Shown here: positions 1-6,040 of the stretch, piece by piece
Position numbering within the stretch: position 1 is the first letter of the stretch
Layout: the number at the start of each line of letters is the position of its first letter
From: an uncultured Cellvibrio sp.
GTDB taxonomy: Bacteria; Pseudomonadota; Gammaproteobacteria; Pseudomonadales; Cellvibrionaceae
DNA length: 17,445 nt
Reading direction: 5' to 3'
Assembly (NCBI GenBank): GCA_946886255.1
Contig: CAMPIG010000047.1
Span: forward strand, 1 to 17,445
Translations under genes and position numbers: made by a program
The notes under the pieces: model-generated
What the model saw: the letters and a program-made list of their open reading frames with translations, nothing else
Told to the model about the DNA's origin: nothing
Databases searched by the model: none

Positions 1-193
1 TCCAACATCTGATTGAAATCAGATCCTGCTTTACCGCCCGAGCAGTAATACCGCTACGGGTTATGGCTTCAAACATCTCGGGAAAGAGCGTTATGACTGC
101 AACTTTTAATGGAGTGACCACCATCGCCTCGGCTGAATGCTTCCCATTTATCGAGTCAGGTGTTGAGGTAGAAGGTTGCTGCTCTGGATGCAC
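1..193 (-). CDS. trmD: tRNA (guanine-N1-)-methyltransferase, N-terminal part (cut by window edge)
   Basis: TrmD transfers a methyl group from S-adenosylmethionine to N1 of G37 next to the tRNA anticodon, which prevents +1 frameshifting. Only the N-terminus is present. The frame reads [20 protein letters not shown] followed by AVKQDLISI, the standard TrmD opening. It follows rimM as in the conserved rpsP-rimM-trmD-rplS operon. The start is uncertain. A GTG at 193 has AGAGGG seven bases upstream and gives about 23 extra low-complexity residues. ATG at 124 or GTG at 121 matches the usual family N-terminus, with GAGG close upstream. I drew the longest one because its ribosome binding site is best. 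The family call is secure; the start is not. Confidence 0.88.
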   Translation of the reverse strand, partial: MHPEQQPSTSTPDSINGKHSAEAMVVTPLKVAVITLFPEMFEAITRSGITARAVKQDLISIRCW

Positions 194-217
194 CAAACTG
201 CCCTCTGTTCACTCGCT

Positions 218-760
218 CTAGAATTCCGGGTCCCAATCTACCCGCATCTCCCCCGCAGACAAGTCAACCGCGAGGACAAACTGCTCAGGTACATAGGGAA
301 TCAATCGCTCGCGCTGATCGATACTCTGGTCATCCGGCCCAACGACAATGACATCATTCGCACCGGTTTCCATTAACTTGCTTACGCGGCCCAATCGCTG
401 AGGCGCACCGCCAAACGTGGTAATGACGGTCAAGCCTTCCAGTTGATTCCAGTAATATTCACCTTCATCAAGATCCGGCAACAGGTGGCGCTCCACCGCG
501 ATATCGACGCTCGTGAACAATGCCGCCTGATCACGATCATCAATGCCTTTGATATGCGCTACAAACCCTTTGCCGTGAGGCCGAGCCTCATCGATTTCGA
601 CTTGTTTCACACCATGCGCGGTCTTCAGCCACCAAGGGTTGTACGCAAGCACATCCTCAGCGTTTTCAGTGTAAGAATGGATCTTTAACCAACCCTTTAC
701 ACCGTATAACGCTGTAATGCGCCCAATATTTACCAGATCCAATGACGTAGTGGTACTCAT
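218..760 (-). CDS. rimM: Ribosome maturation factor RimM
   Basis: RimM binds ribosomal protein S19 on the 30S head and helps late 16S rRNA folding and processing. The 180-residue length is typical. The N-terminal RimM barrel contains the family signature around residues 10-25 (GRITALYGVKGWLKIHSYT). The C-terminal PRC-barrel begins near residue 100 with EYYWNQLEGLTV and includes the family-typical GANDVIVV and LIPYVPEQFVLAVDL stretches. It lies 14 bp downstream of rpsP and just upstream of trmD, so all three are probably co-transcribed. The start ATG at 760 has only a weak Shine-Dalgarno, consistent with translational coupling to rpsP (inference). Confidence 0.96.
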   Translation of the reverse strand: MSTTTSLDLVNIGRITALYGVKGWLKIHSYTENAEDVLAYNPWWLKTAHGVKQVEIDEARPHGKGFVAHIKGIDDRDQAALFTSVDIAVERHLLPDLDEGEYYWNQLEGLTVITTFGGAPQRLGRVSKLMETGANDVIVVGPDDQSIDQRERLIPYVPEQFVLAVDLSAGEMRVDWDPEF

Positions 761-774
761 CAGGCGCAGGCTGC

Positions 775-1023
775 TTAGGCGGCCTTTTTGCTGTCTTTGA
801 TCAGCTGCGCTACGCGCTCGCTCATTTGCGCGCCCTGGGCAACCCAGTGCTCGAGACGCTCGGTATTAACACGCAGACGCTCTTCCTGGCCACGCGCAAC
901 GGGGTTAAAGAAGCCTACACGCTCAATAAAACGACCATTGCGGGCGCTACGGCTGTTAGTGACAGTCAGGTGATAAAACGGACGCGCTTTGGAACCGCCG
1001 CGAGACAGACGAATAGTTACCAT
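775..1023 (-). CDS. rpsP: 30S ribosomal protein S16
   Basis: S16 is a small-subunit protein that binds 16S rRNA early in 30S assembly. The 82 residues match the family: the start [19 protein letters not shown] and the following [18 protein letters not shown] segment are the S16 hallmark, and the lysine/alanine-rich C-terminus is normal. AGGAAG lies upstream of the ATG at 1023. It is the first gene of the rpsP-rimM-trmD operon; a likely promoter and a leader hairpin lie between it and the end of fabY. Confidence 0.98.
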   Translation of the reverse strand: MVTIRLSRGGSKARPFYHLTVTNSRSARNGRFIERVGFFNPVARGQEERLRVNTERLEHWVAQGAQMSERVAQLIKDSKKAA

Positions 1024-1044
1024 CGAGGTTTTCTTCCTGTTTAG

Positions 1045-1076
1045 AAAAATTCAGTACCGATCAAGGCGGTACCCTG
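1045..1076 (-). promoter_or_regulatory. Leader hairpin with T-run ahead of rpsP (possible attenuator)
   Basis: Transcribed leftward, the arms TCAG(GG)TACC and GGTACTGA form an 8-bp stem with a two-base bulge and a nine-base loop, followed at once by ATTTTTC. This resembles a weak intrinsic terminator about 25 bases before the rpsP start. It may attenuate the operon or be a chance structure. No family match is claimed. Confidence 0.35.
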
Positions 1077-1121
1077 ATTAAAAAATAGTTACGCGCACGT
1101 GAGTGCGGCGAAAGGCGCGGT

Positions 1122-1150
1122 ATTCTAAGGGAAAGGATCAGGTTTGTATA
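1122..1150 (-). promoter_or_regulatory. Predicted sigma-70 promoter of rpsP-rimM-trmD
   Basis: On the minus strand TATACA (-35, 4/6 to consensus) and TAGAAT (-10, 5/6) are separated by exactly 17 bp. The bases after the -10 are ACCGCGCC, a GC-rich discriminator typical of promoters repressed by ppGpp/DksA, as expected for a ribosomal protein operon. The leader to rpsP would be about 90 nt. Confidence 0.55.
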
Positions 1151-1162
1151 GCCTGAAGAATA

Positions 1163-1192
1163 GCTGCGGACAGCCCGAAAGCTGCCCGCAGC
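1163..1192 (-). terminator. Hairpin downstream of fabY
   Basis: GCTGCGG pairs with CCGCAGC, and inside it CTG/CAG continue the stem after one mismatch. The hairpin lies 21 bp past the fabY stop, between fabY and the rpsP promoter. There is no clear T-run after it on the minus strand, so it may stabilise the mRNA 3' end rather than act as a classical terminator. Confidence 0.4.
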
Positions 1193-1212
1193 TTCAACAA
1201 ACCCATTCAGCC

Positions 1213-3132
1213 TTAAACCATATCGTCAAAACGATTCGTGAAGGTGAGATCAATGGGTTGAGCAAAGCCCGGCAGGGTCATAGACGTGTTATCCATATCA
1301 ATCTGGCTCTCGTCAATTAACCCTTCGCCGAAGTGATAGATTGTCTGGAAACGGCCTTTCAGCGCGGCAGCGTCATAAGCCGTTGCGGCGGCCCGCGTTT
1401 GCTCCCGCTGATGGAAGTACTTGTCCATGCGTTCAGCACCGTAACGGCGAGTCAACATTTTTTCCACAACTTGAGGGGCGATCACGCCAGCCGTCGCGTT
1501 GTTGCCACCGAAGCCTTTAGAGTTCAAAAAGATTACATCGAGGGGGCGGTCGCGACGATCCAGGTCTCGCAAGGGAAACTGCAGTCGCTCAGCAAATACA
1601 TCATCTGCCACTTTATCAATCGTTTTGATTCCCGGCACCATGCCGTACTTAAAGATTCCCAGCGACGTGATGAGCTGCTCTCCACTGGCTGGCGAAAGCG
1701 AGTGCCCCACATAGGCCTTCACCGCCGATACAGGCCACTGTTCAATATTGAACACTTTGGCGACCTGATCAAAAATTTGTGACTCGGTCACCCGATTTTG
1801 CGGGGTACTGGAGCCATGCGCCTGAACCATGGAGCGTTGACGAATAGCTTCATCACCCACAATAGCCCGCGCAGCTGCGACAGCTTTTGCCATGGTTATG
1901 TAATTGCCTGGCCCGGGGGCTGAGATAGATTTTTTGAAACCGTCCGCATTAATAAAAACGTCACTGACCGCCCCGTGGATGTCAGCACCCAACTCAAGGG
2001 CTAGCGCATCATCCATCAGGACGACGTATTGGCTGGCCTCGGCAATAGTAAAACCGCAATTATCACCAAAAGGGCGACTCGTACGATGCGGATCTGTTGC
2101 ATCAGAGCCATCGAGCTTTTTCAGCTTGTCTTCACTTGCCAGCGCACCCATGGTGGCGTAGCCATCAATAATTTCGGGTGTAATCGGTGCTTCCGCATTA
2201 CCCACAATGGCTACACGGCATTTGCCACTGGCAATGTCTTCCACGGCAGCGCGAAGGTTATATAAAAAAGAGGCGCAAGCACCGGCAATCGCCCCGGTAT
2301 GTCCCACGCTACCCAAGATATACGCATTGACGAAGTCAGCCGGCATACTGCTCAAGCCGAGCGGACATTGTTTGGTGCTGACGCGCCCCCCTTTTAAGCG
2401 GGACTGCAACAATCCCCCGAGGCCGTCCTCGTCCATCTGGCTCATCACGTTACTGGCGTAGACGCCGATTTCATCCGGCTTAACTGCATTTGATATGGCT
2501 GGCCAATCAATCCCAATCGAGCGCACCGCATCAGAGGCGCCAATTACAGCTAATTGCAACGCTCGAGGATGAAAATGGGAGTTGTAGAGAGACCCAGGAT
2601 TAAATCCGCGCGGTAGCTGGCCTGCGGACTTTACGGGCATATCGCGATAGCTATCCAGCTTGACTGTCAAATTGTCTGCAAGCACAACCCTGACCCGGCC
2701 CGCCTCCAGCTCCTCGACTTCCCAATTCGGTGGGACCGGCTCCGGAAGATCGCGTCGGCTCATCTCAAAAGCCAACAGCTGTTCACAGGCGCTCAAAACC
2801 GCACTCTTTTGCCAATGCGCGGCATCTACATCAAAGAACGTTTTTTCAATGCGACGAATCAGGGTGCCATCCAGCACTGCCATCCCAAACTCCGTTTCAA
2901 TTTCACCCAACGTCAGAGGCTGGTCACTCTCAAGACGGATGTACTGTGCCTCATCCACATCAATTAAGCCCATCATCACCGCCAAGCCTGCGATGGTCTC
3001 CTGACGTTCCTTAGTCGGCAAACTCTCAATAACCATTCGCCTATAGGCGTGGTGTGCCGAAGCTCGACCGGCAGCATTAAAACCACCGAAACCGACGATG
3101 ACAGGTAAACGTGATTGGGATGGGCGAGACAT
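1213..3132 (-). CDS. fabY: FabY-type beta-ketoacyl-ACP synthase
   Basis: FabY enzymes condense acetyl-CoA with malonyl-ACP to start fatty acid synthesis; in Pseudomonas aeruginosa (PA5174) this class replaces FabH as the main initiator. The 639 residues are far longer than FabB/FabF (about 400-415) or FabH (about 320) but match the 634-residue Pseudomonas enzyme. The start RLPVIVGFGGFNAAGR, then a long N-terminal region, is FabY-like. The Cys-His-His triad of elongation-type condensing enzymes is visible: Cys286 in GACASFLYN, His439 in VQAHGSSTPQNR and His477 in YVGHSLSP, with the glycine loop GFGGNNA near 540-546. The ATG at 3132 has GGAG eight bases upstream. It stands alone and diverges from a GlxA/AraC-type regulator. 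The ketoacyl synthase call is certain; the FabY subclass rests on length and remembered similarity. Confidence 0.88.
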   Translation of the reverse strand: MSRPSQSRLPVIVGFGGFNAAGRASAHHAYRRMVIESLPTKERQETIAGLAVMMGLIDVDEAQYIRLESDQPLTLGEIETEFGMAVLDGTLIRRIEKTFFDVDAAHWQKSAVLSACEQLLAFEMSRRDLPEPVPPNWEVEELEAGRVRVVLADNLTVKLDSYRDMPVKSAGQLPRGFNPGSLYNSHFHPRALQLAVIGASDAVRSIGIDWPAISNAVKPDEIGVYASNVMSQMDEDGLGGLLQSRLKGGRVSTKQCPLGLSSMPADFVNAYILGSVGHTGAIAGACASFLYNLRAAVEDIASGKCRVAIVGNAEAPITPEIIDGYATMGALASEDKLKKLDGSDATDPHRTSRPFGDNCGFTIAEASQYVVLMDDALALELGADIHGAVSDVFINADGFKKSISAPGPGNYITMAKAVAAARAIVGDEAIRQRSMVQAHGSSTPQNRVTESQIFDQVAKVFNIEQWPVSAVKAYVGHSLSPASGEQLITSLGIFKYGMVPGIKTIDKVADDVFAERLQFPLRDLDRRDRPLDVIFLNSKGFGGNNATAGVIAPQVVEKMLTRRYGAERMDKYFHQREQTRAAATAYDAAALKGRFQTIYHFGEGLIDESQIDMDNTSMTLPGFAQPIDLTFTNRFDDMV

Positions 3133-3184
3133 ACACTAACTCCGAAACAGCAATCGATTAAAGCGCCAGAATGGAGCAAAGTGT

Positions 3185-3237
3185 ATTAACAATAGATGAC
3201 AAATGTTATTGTTGATCCAGCCAATATCTATGTTAAT
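3185..3237. promoter_or_regulatory. Nested inverted repeats in the fabY / regulator divergent region (candidate operator)
   Basis: A perfect 7-bp inverted repeat AACAATA (3188-3194) / TATTGTT (3207-3213) with a 12-bp spacer sits inside a larger imperfect one: ATTAACAATAGAT (3185-3197) against ATCTATGTTAAT (3226-3237), which differ by a single base insertion. This is the AT-rich middle of the only intergenic space between the two divergent genes, so it is a plausible site for the neighbouring regulator or for overlapping promoters. No clear -35/-10 pair could be assigned. Confidence 0.45.
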
Positions 3238-3264
3238 TCGGCCACGGCAAGAGGTGCTTTTCTT

Positions 3265-4278
3265 ATGAATCAATCAACCACTCCAGCGACACAGGTCACC
3301 TTTTTGCTGTGCGAGAACATGCTGGCCACCAGCAGCACCCTTCCAATGGAGATGCTATTAGCGGCTGAAAGCGCCTCACATGAGGGCCGAAGGTCCTTGC
3401 AATCACGCTTGAAATTGCGCACGGCAGCCATGTATGCCGAGGCAGTCACCACCCGCTCCGGTTTCAGCTGGCAGCCCGATTGCTCATTGGAGCAGGCCAC
3501 CAACAACGACATCATTTACCTGCCAGGGCTTTGGCGTAACCCTCGCCCCCTCATCAGACGCAACGGGTATCTGCTTGAATGGCTGCGTGAGCAATATCAG
3601 AACGGGGCCCTGATCAGCGCCGTAGGGACAGGATGTTGTTTTCTCGCGGAGGCCGGTTTATTAGACGGCAAACCGGCCACAACCCATTGGCACTATTTTG
3701 ATCAATTCCAGCGGGACTACCCGGATGTAGATTTAAAACGGCAATACTTTATTACCCAGGCAGGCAACCTGTATTGTGCTGCAAGCGTCAACTCATTAGC
3801 GGACTTGACGGTACACTTCATTCACCGACTATTTGGCAAGCCGATAGCAAGCCATGTAGAGCGCCACTTTTCCCACGAAATTCGCCGCTCCTATGAGAGC
3901 AGCGGCTATTTTGAACAGGACCACAGCCGCCATCCTGATGAGGACATCATCCAGGTACAAATCTGGCTTCAGGATAACTATCATCGAAATATTTCCTTTG
4001 AGCAGGTGGCTGACCGTTTTGGTTTAAGTACCAGAACCTTGAATCGGCGTTTTAAAACGGCAACCGGGCAGACGCCACTTCAATATCTACAGGAAGTTCG
4101 CATCAACACCGCACGGGATTTATTAAAAACCAGCAATCTTTCCATTAACGAAGTTGCTGAAAAAGTGGGGTATCAGGACGCAGGTTTTTTCACCACTCTA
4201 TTCAAAAAACAATTAAACATTACCCCAAAGGAATACCGGGCTACCGTGCGAGCGAAATTATTTAGCAGTGATCAATAG
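3265..4278 (+). CDS. GlxA-family AraC-type transcriptional regulator (DJ-1/PfpI-like plus HTH)
   Basis: The 337-residue protein has two parts. Residues about 9-190 resemble the DJ-1/PfpI (class I glutamine amidotransferase-like) domain of GlxA-type regulators, with the nucleophile-elbow region AVGTGCCFLAEAGLLDG near 119-135. Residues about 225-330 are an AraC-type double helix-turn-helix: ISFEQVADRFGLSTRTLNRRF, then LSINEVAEKVGYQDAGFFTT and the closing NITPKEYR. The domain order is standard for this family, whose ligands are mostly unknown. I chose ATG 3265 because GAGGTG lies eight bases upstream; an in-frame ATG at 3196 would run through the inverted repeats and lacks a ribosome binding site. 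It diverges from fabY, so control of fabY or of itself is an inference from position. Confidence 0.88.
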   Translation: MNQSTTPATQVTFLLCENMLATSSTLPMEMLLAAESASHEGRRSLQSRLKLRTAAMYAEAVTTRSGFSWQPDCSLEQATNNDIIYLPGLWRNPRPLIRRNGYLLEWLREQYQNGALISAVGTGCCFLAEAGLLDGKPATTHWHYFDQFQRDYPDVDLKRQYFITQAGNLYCAASVNSLADLTVHFIHRLFGKPIASHVERHFSHEIRRSYESSGYFEQDHSRHPDEDIIQVQIWLQDNYHRNISFEQVADRFGLSTRTLNRRFKTATGQTPLQYLQEVRINTARDLLKTSNLSINEVAEKVGYQDAGFFTTLFKKQLNITPKEYRATVRAKLFSSDQ

Positions 4279-4282
4279 AAAA

Positions 4283-4306
4283 GCGCCGAACCTGGCAGTC
4301 CGGCGC
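4283..4306. terminator. Terminator between convergent regulator and ibpA
   Basis: GCGCCG and CGGCGC form a 6-bp GC stem around a 12-base loop, four bases after the regulator's stop codon. Reading leftward the hairpin is followed by TTTTCTATTG, reading rightward by CTAGCTTTATT, so it could serve both convergent genes. Confidence 0.55.
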
Positions 4307-4334
4307 CTAGCTTTATTCAATAAAAACTATTGGG

Positions 4335-4811
4335 TTAAGCAGCAGCTGAATCCGATTGTTTTACCGCAGTCAGTTTTTCCTGCGGTTTGCCCCTGTTAAT
4401 TTGAATGGTGCGAGGCTTCATTGCTTCTGGAATTTCACGCTGCAAATCGATATGTAACAACCCGTTCTCTATAGTAGCTGACTTGACCTGTACATGGTCT
4501 GCAAGCTGAAAACGACGCTCGAAGCTCCGCGCAGCGATACCCTGATGCAAATAAGTTCTCGGTTTTTCGTCAGAGGGTTTGCTCGCTGAAATGGTGAGGT
4601 TATTTTGATTCACTTCTATATGTAACTCGTCCTGATCAAAACCTGCAACCGCCATGGTAATGCGGTATTGGTCTTCGCCAGTCAATTCAATATTGTAAGG
4701 CGGATAACTGGGCTGGGCCTGCTCGGTACGACTCAAGTTATCAAGTAAATTAGCCATGCGGTCAAAACCGATCGCGGTGCGATAAAGCGGAGAAAAATCA
4801 AAATTACGCAT
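4335..4811 (-). CDS. ibpA: Small heat-shock protein of the IbpA family (Hsp20)
   Basis: IbpA binds unfolding proteins as an ATP-independent holdase and keeps aggregates accessible to DnaK/ClpB. The start MRNFDFSPLYRTAIGFDRM is nearly that of E. coli IbpA. The alpha-crystallin domain spans about residues 35-130, with YPPYNIEL, YRITMAVAGF, the family motif TYLHQGIAARSFERRFQLA and GLLHIDLQREIPE. The C-terminal anchor TIQI follows. It is 158 residues from ATG 4811; a longer in-frame start at 4862 would lie upstream of the GAGG ribosome binding site that directly precedes 4811 and would destroy the thermometer logic. Control by heat is visible twice: a sigma-32 promoter and a ROSE-type hairpin over the Shine-Dalgarno. 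It appears monocistronic. Confidence 0.95.
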   Translation of the reverse strand: MRNFDFSPLYRTAIGFDRMANLLDNLSRTEQAQPSYPPYNIELTGEDQYRITMAVAGFDQDELHIEVNQNNLTISASKPSDEKPRTYLHQGIAARSFERRFQLADHVQVKSATIENGLLHIDLQREIPEAMKPRTIQINRGKPQEKLTAVKQSDSAAA

Positions 4812-4815
4812 AAAT

Positions 4816-4836
4816 ATATCCTCATTGGAGCAATAT
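4816..4836 (-). promoter_or_regulatory. ROSE-type RNA thermometer hairpin over the ibpA Shine-Dalgarno
   Basis: In the leader RNA, AUAUUGCUC pairs with GAGGAUAU around a CAAU loop: eight base pairs, one of them U-G, and one unpaired G. The UUGCU facing AGGA with the odd G is exactly the conserved core of ROSE elements, and the masked bases are the ibpA GAGG ribosome binding site. Further upstream the leader has two more hairpins (TTTGCAA/TTGCAAA near 4874-4904 and GACTT/AAGTC near 4847-4866), giving the multi-hairpin layout known for enterobacterial ibpA leaders. Confidence 0.8.
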
Positions 4837-4909
4837 AAAAAGTTGGACTTATCAAGGATCAAGTCAGATTAATTTTGCAAACCTCAGCAAGAGCGATTGC
4901 AAAGATAAA

Positions 4910-4935
4910 ATGAGGATCAGCCGTTTTTTTTCAAG
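4910..4935 (-). promoter_or_regulatory. Sigma-32 heat-shock promoter of ibpA
   Basis: On the minus strand CTTGAA (-35) and CCTCATTTTA (-10 region) are separated by 14 bp. The sigma-32 consensus is CTTGAA, 13-15 bp, CCCCATNT; here only one -10 base differs. Transcription would begin near 4903, giving a leader of about 90 nt that contains the thermometer. Confidence 0.75.
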
Positions 4936-5301
4936 TCTATTGTTTAATTATTTTTGAAGAATATTTATAACGGCAACCTTCAGGTCGAGATAAATGAACA
5001 CGAATCCATGACATCCATTGCTGCCCAAGACCCAGTCTTCCACCCAACCCAACTTGAAGCTGGTAGCATCCTCTGTAACGCACCATCATCCGAACCCAAA
5101 GCAATACCTGTGCGAAACAGACATGCACGCACCCAATGTGAAATAGTAGGGGGCCACCGCCCCCCCAGTCTCGGCACAAGGAGCTGCGTAAGCCTCCCCG
5201 ACCTGACCAGTCCCCGTTCATGCATCACAGCGATTACCCTAAACACCCGCTGCCGCTCACTACGACGCCAGGGTATGCGATCAGACCGGAGGATCTTGTA
5301 G
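4936..5301. other. GC-rich, hairpin-rich noncoding block of unknown origin
   Basis: No convincing gene is seen. Three reading frames are open over much of it (plus strand 4954-5301, minus strand 4937-5221 and 4980-5246), but none has a recognisable domain and no frame stands out as coding. The block from about 5000 to 5290 is visibly more GC-rich than both flanks. It contains a tight GC hairpin, GGGGGC-CACC-GCCCCC at 5149-5164, and a GTGCG/CGCAC pair just left of it (5110-5132). It could be a remnant of a mobile element or a structured RNA. No terminal repeats or transposase are visible, and it matches no common RNA (4.5S, 6S, tmRNA, RNase P) that I can recognise. Confidence 0.4.
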
Positions 5302-5595
5302 TTTCTCCTGCTGAATTTAGTTCAAAACTATCATGTAGCATGCAACGATAAATCTGTAGATTCTCTTTTAATTCAGCATTCAAAAGCATCTCTCATAGTC
5401 GCACCCTGGCACTTTCGCAAATCCAGAATAACTATTGATGAACAAACGCACATATTGATTTTTCAGATGAAAATGTTCTTATAAAAAAGGGGGATTTCTC
5501 CTTGATATTTTCTGGAGAACTATCAATATAGTTACTGAGAGTTTACGAAAAGCTGCCCTATAGCAGACCATTTTTCAAATTCTCATCCATCGCAC
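5302..5595. other. AT-rich intergenic stretch upstream of the hibernation factor gene
   Basis: No open reading frame of note. A 9-bp inverted repeat TGCTGAATT (5309-5317) / AATTCAGCA (5370-5378) encloses a small AATCT-GT-AGATT hairpin. A possible but weak promoter is TTGATT (5455-5460) with TATAAA (5480-5485), spaced 19 bp. Between this and the gene lie two overlapping inverted repeats, TTCTCC/GGAGAA (5496-5519) and TTGATA/TATCAA (5502-5526), which cannot readily form together. Confidence 0.4.
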
Positions 5596-5613
5596 CGTTA
5601 AGGAGGTTAACGA

Positions 5614-5937
5614 ATGAAACCTGCAGTCGATGTTATTTATCGTGATCTGGATTCATCTGCCGCACTAAACGAAGTCATTTCCCGAAAAGTTGAAAAACTC
5701 AATCGTTTTACCGATCAAATTATCCACAGCCGCGTAGTCCTCGACACACCCCACAACCACAAACACAAAGGCAAACAATACCGAGCGTCTATTGAACTCG
5801 ATATTAAAGGTGGTGCCGTAACGGTAGCGCGAGATGATGAGTCTATTCATGCGGCAGTACGTGATGCCTTCTTGACGGCCGAGCGAAAAATTAAGCAAAT
5901 GAATGCCAAGCATCGAGATATCAGGCAGACCCACTGA
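5614..5937 (+). CDS. Ribosome hibernation promoting factor, short form (HPF/RaiA family)
   Basis: Proteins of this family bind the 30S decoding centre in slow growth and inactivate or dimerise ribosomes. The 107 residues correspond to the short form, without the C-terminal dimerisation domain of long HPF. Family features are the N-terminal VDVIYRDLDSS, the central RVVLDTPHNHKHKGKQYRAS followed by IELDIKGG, and the end DDESIHAAVRDAFLTAERKIKQM. AAGGAGG sits seven bases before the ATG, a near-ideal ribosome binding site. It is alone, not beside rpoN where the main hpf gene is often found, so it may be a second paralogue; hence I give no symbol. The upstream region holds alternative hairpins. Confidence 0.9.
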   Translation: MKPAVDVIYRDLDSSAALNEVISRKVEKLNRFTDQIIHSRVVLDTPHNHKHKGKQYRASIELDIKGGAVTVARDDESIHAAVRDAFLTAERKIKQMNAKHRDIRQTH

Positions 5938-5975
5938 TTTTTTCGAATATTCATAGCCACTCTACAAATGTCCAA

Positions 5976-6020
5976 CCAACAAAAAAGCCGGCCCCGAAAA
6001 GGGGCCGGCTTTTTTGTTGG
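5976..6020. terminator. Strong bidirectional terminator between the HPF-family gene and sapC-like gene
   Basis: A perfect 20-bp stem with a GAAAA loop: CCAAC, six A, then GCCGGCCCC, mirrored exactly on the right. The A6 and T6 blocks within the stem give a U-tract in both directions, so it should terminate both convergent genes. Confidence 0.93.
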
Positions 6021-6040
6021 TAATCAGGATATCGTTGTCG

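Noticed and set aside
1333..1782. 149-residue frame antisense to fabY
   Set aside because: It overlaps the conserved His439/His477 region of fabY on the other strand and has no recognisable family.
3196..3264. Longer N-terminus for the GlxA-like regulator
   Set aside because: It would translate through the inverted repeats, lacks a ribosome binding site and adds residues before the domain start; ATG 3265 has GAGGTG at the right distance.
5000..5300. Insertion sequence or common structured RNA
   Set aside because: No transposase fragment, terminal inverted repeats or target duplication can be seen, and landmarks of 4.5S, 6S, tmRNA and RNase P RNA are absent. Kept only as an open finding.
4954..5301. 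115-residue open frame on the plus strand, with 94- and 88-residue frames opposite
   Set aside because: All three are open over the same GC-rich block, none shows a domain or a convincing ribosome binding site, and their composition does not look protein-like. Treated as noncoding.
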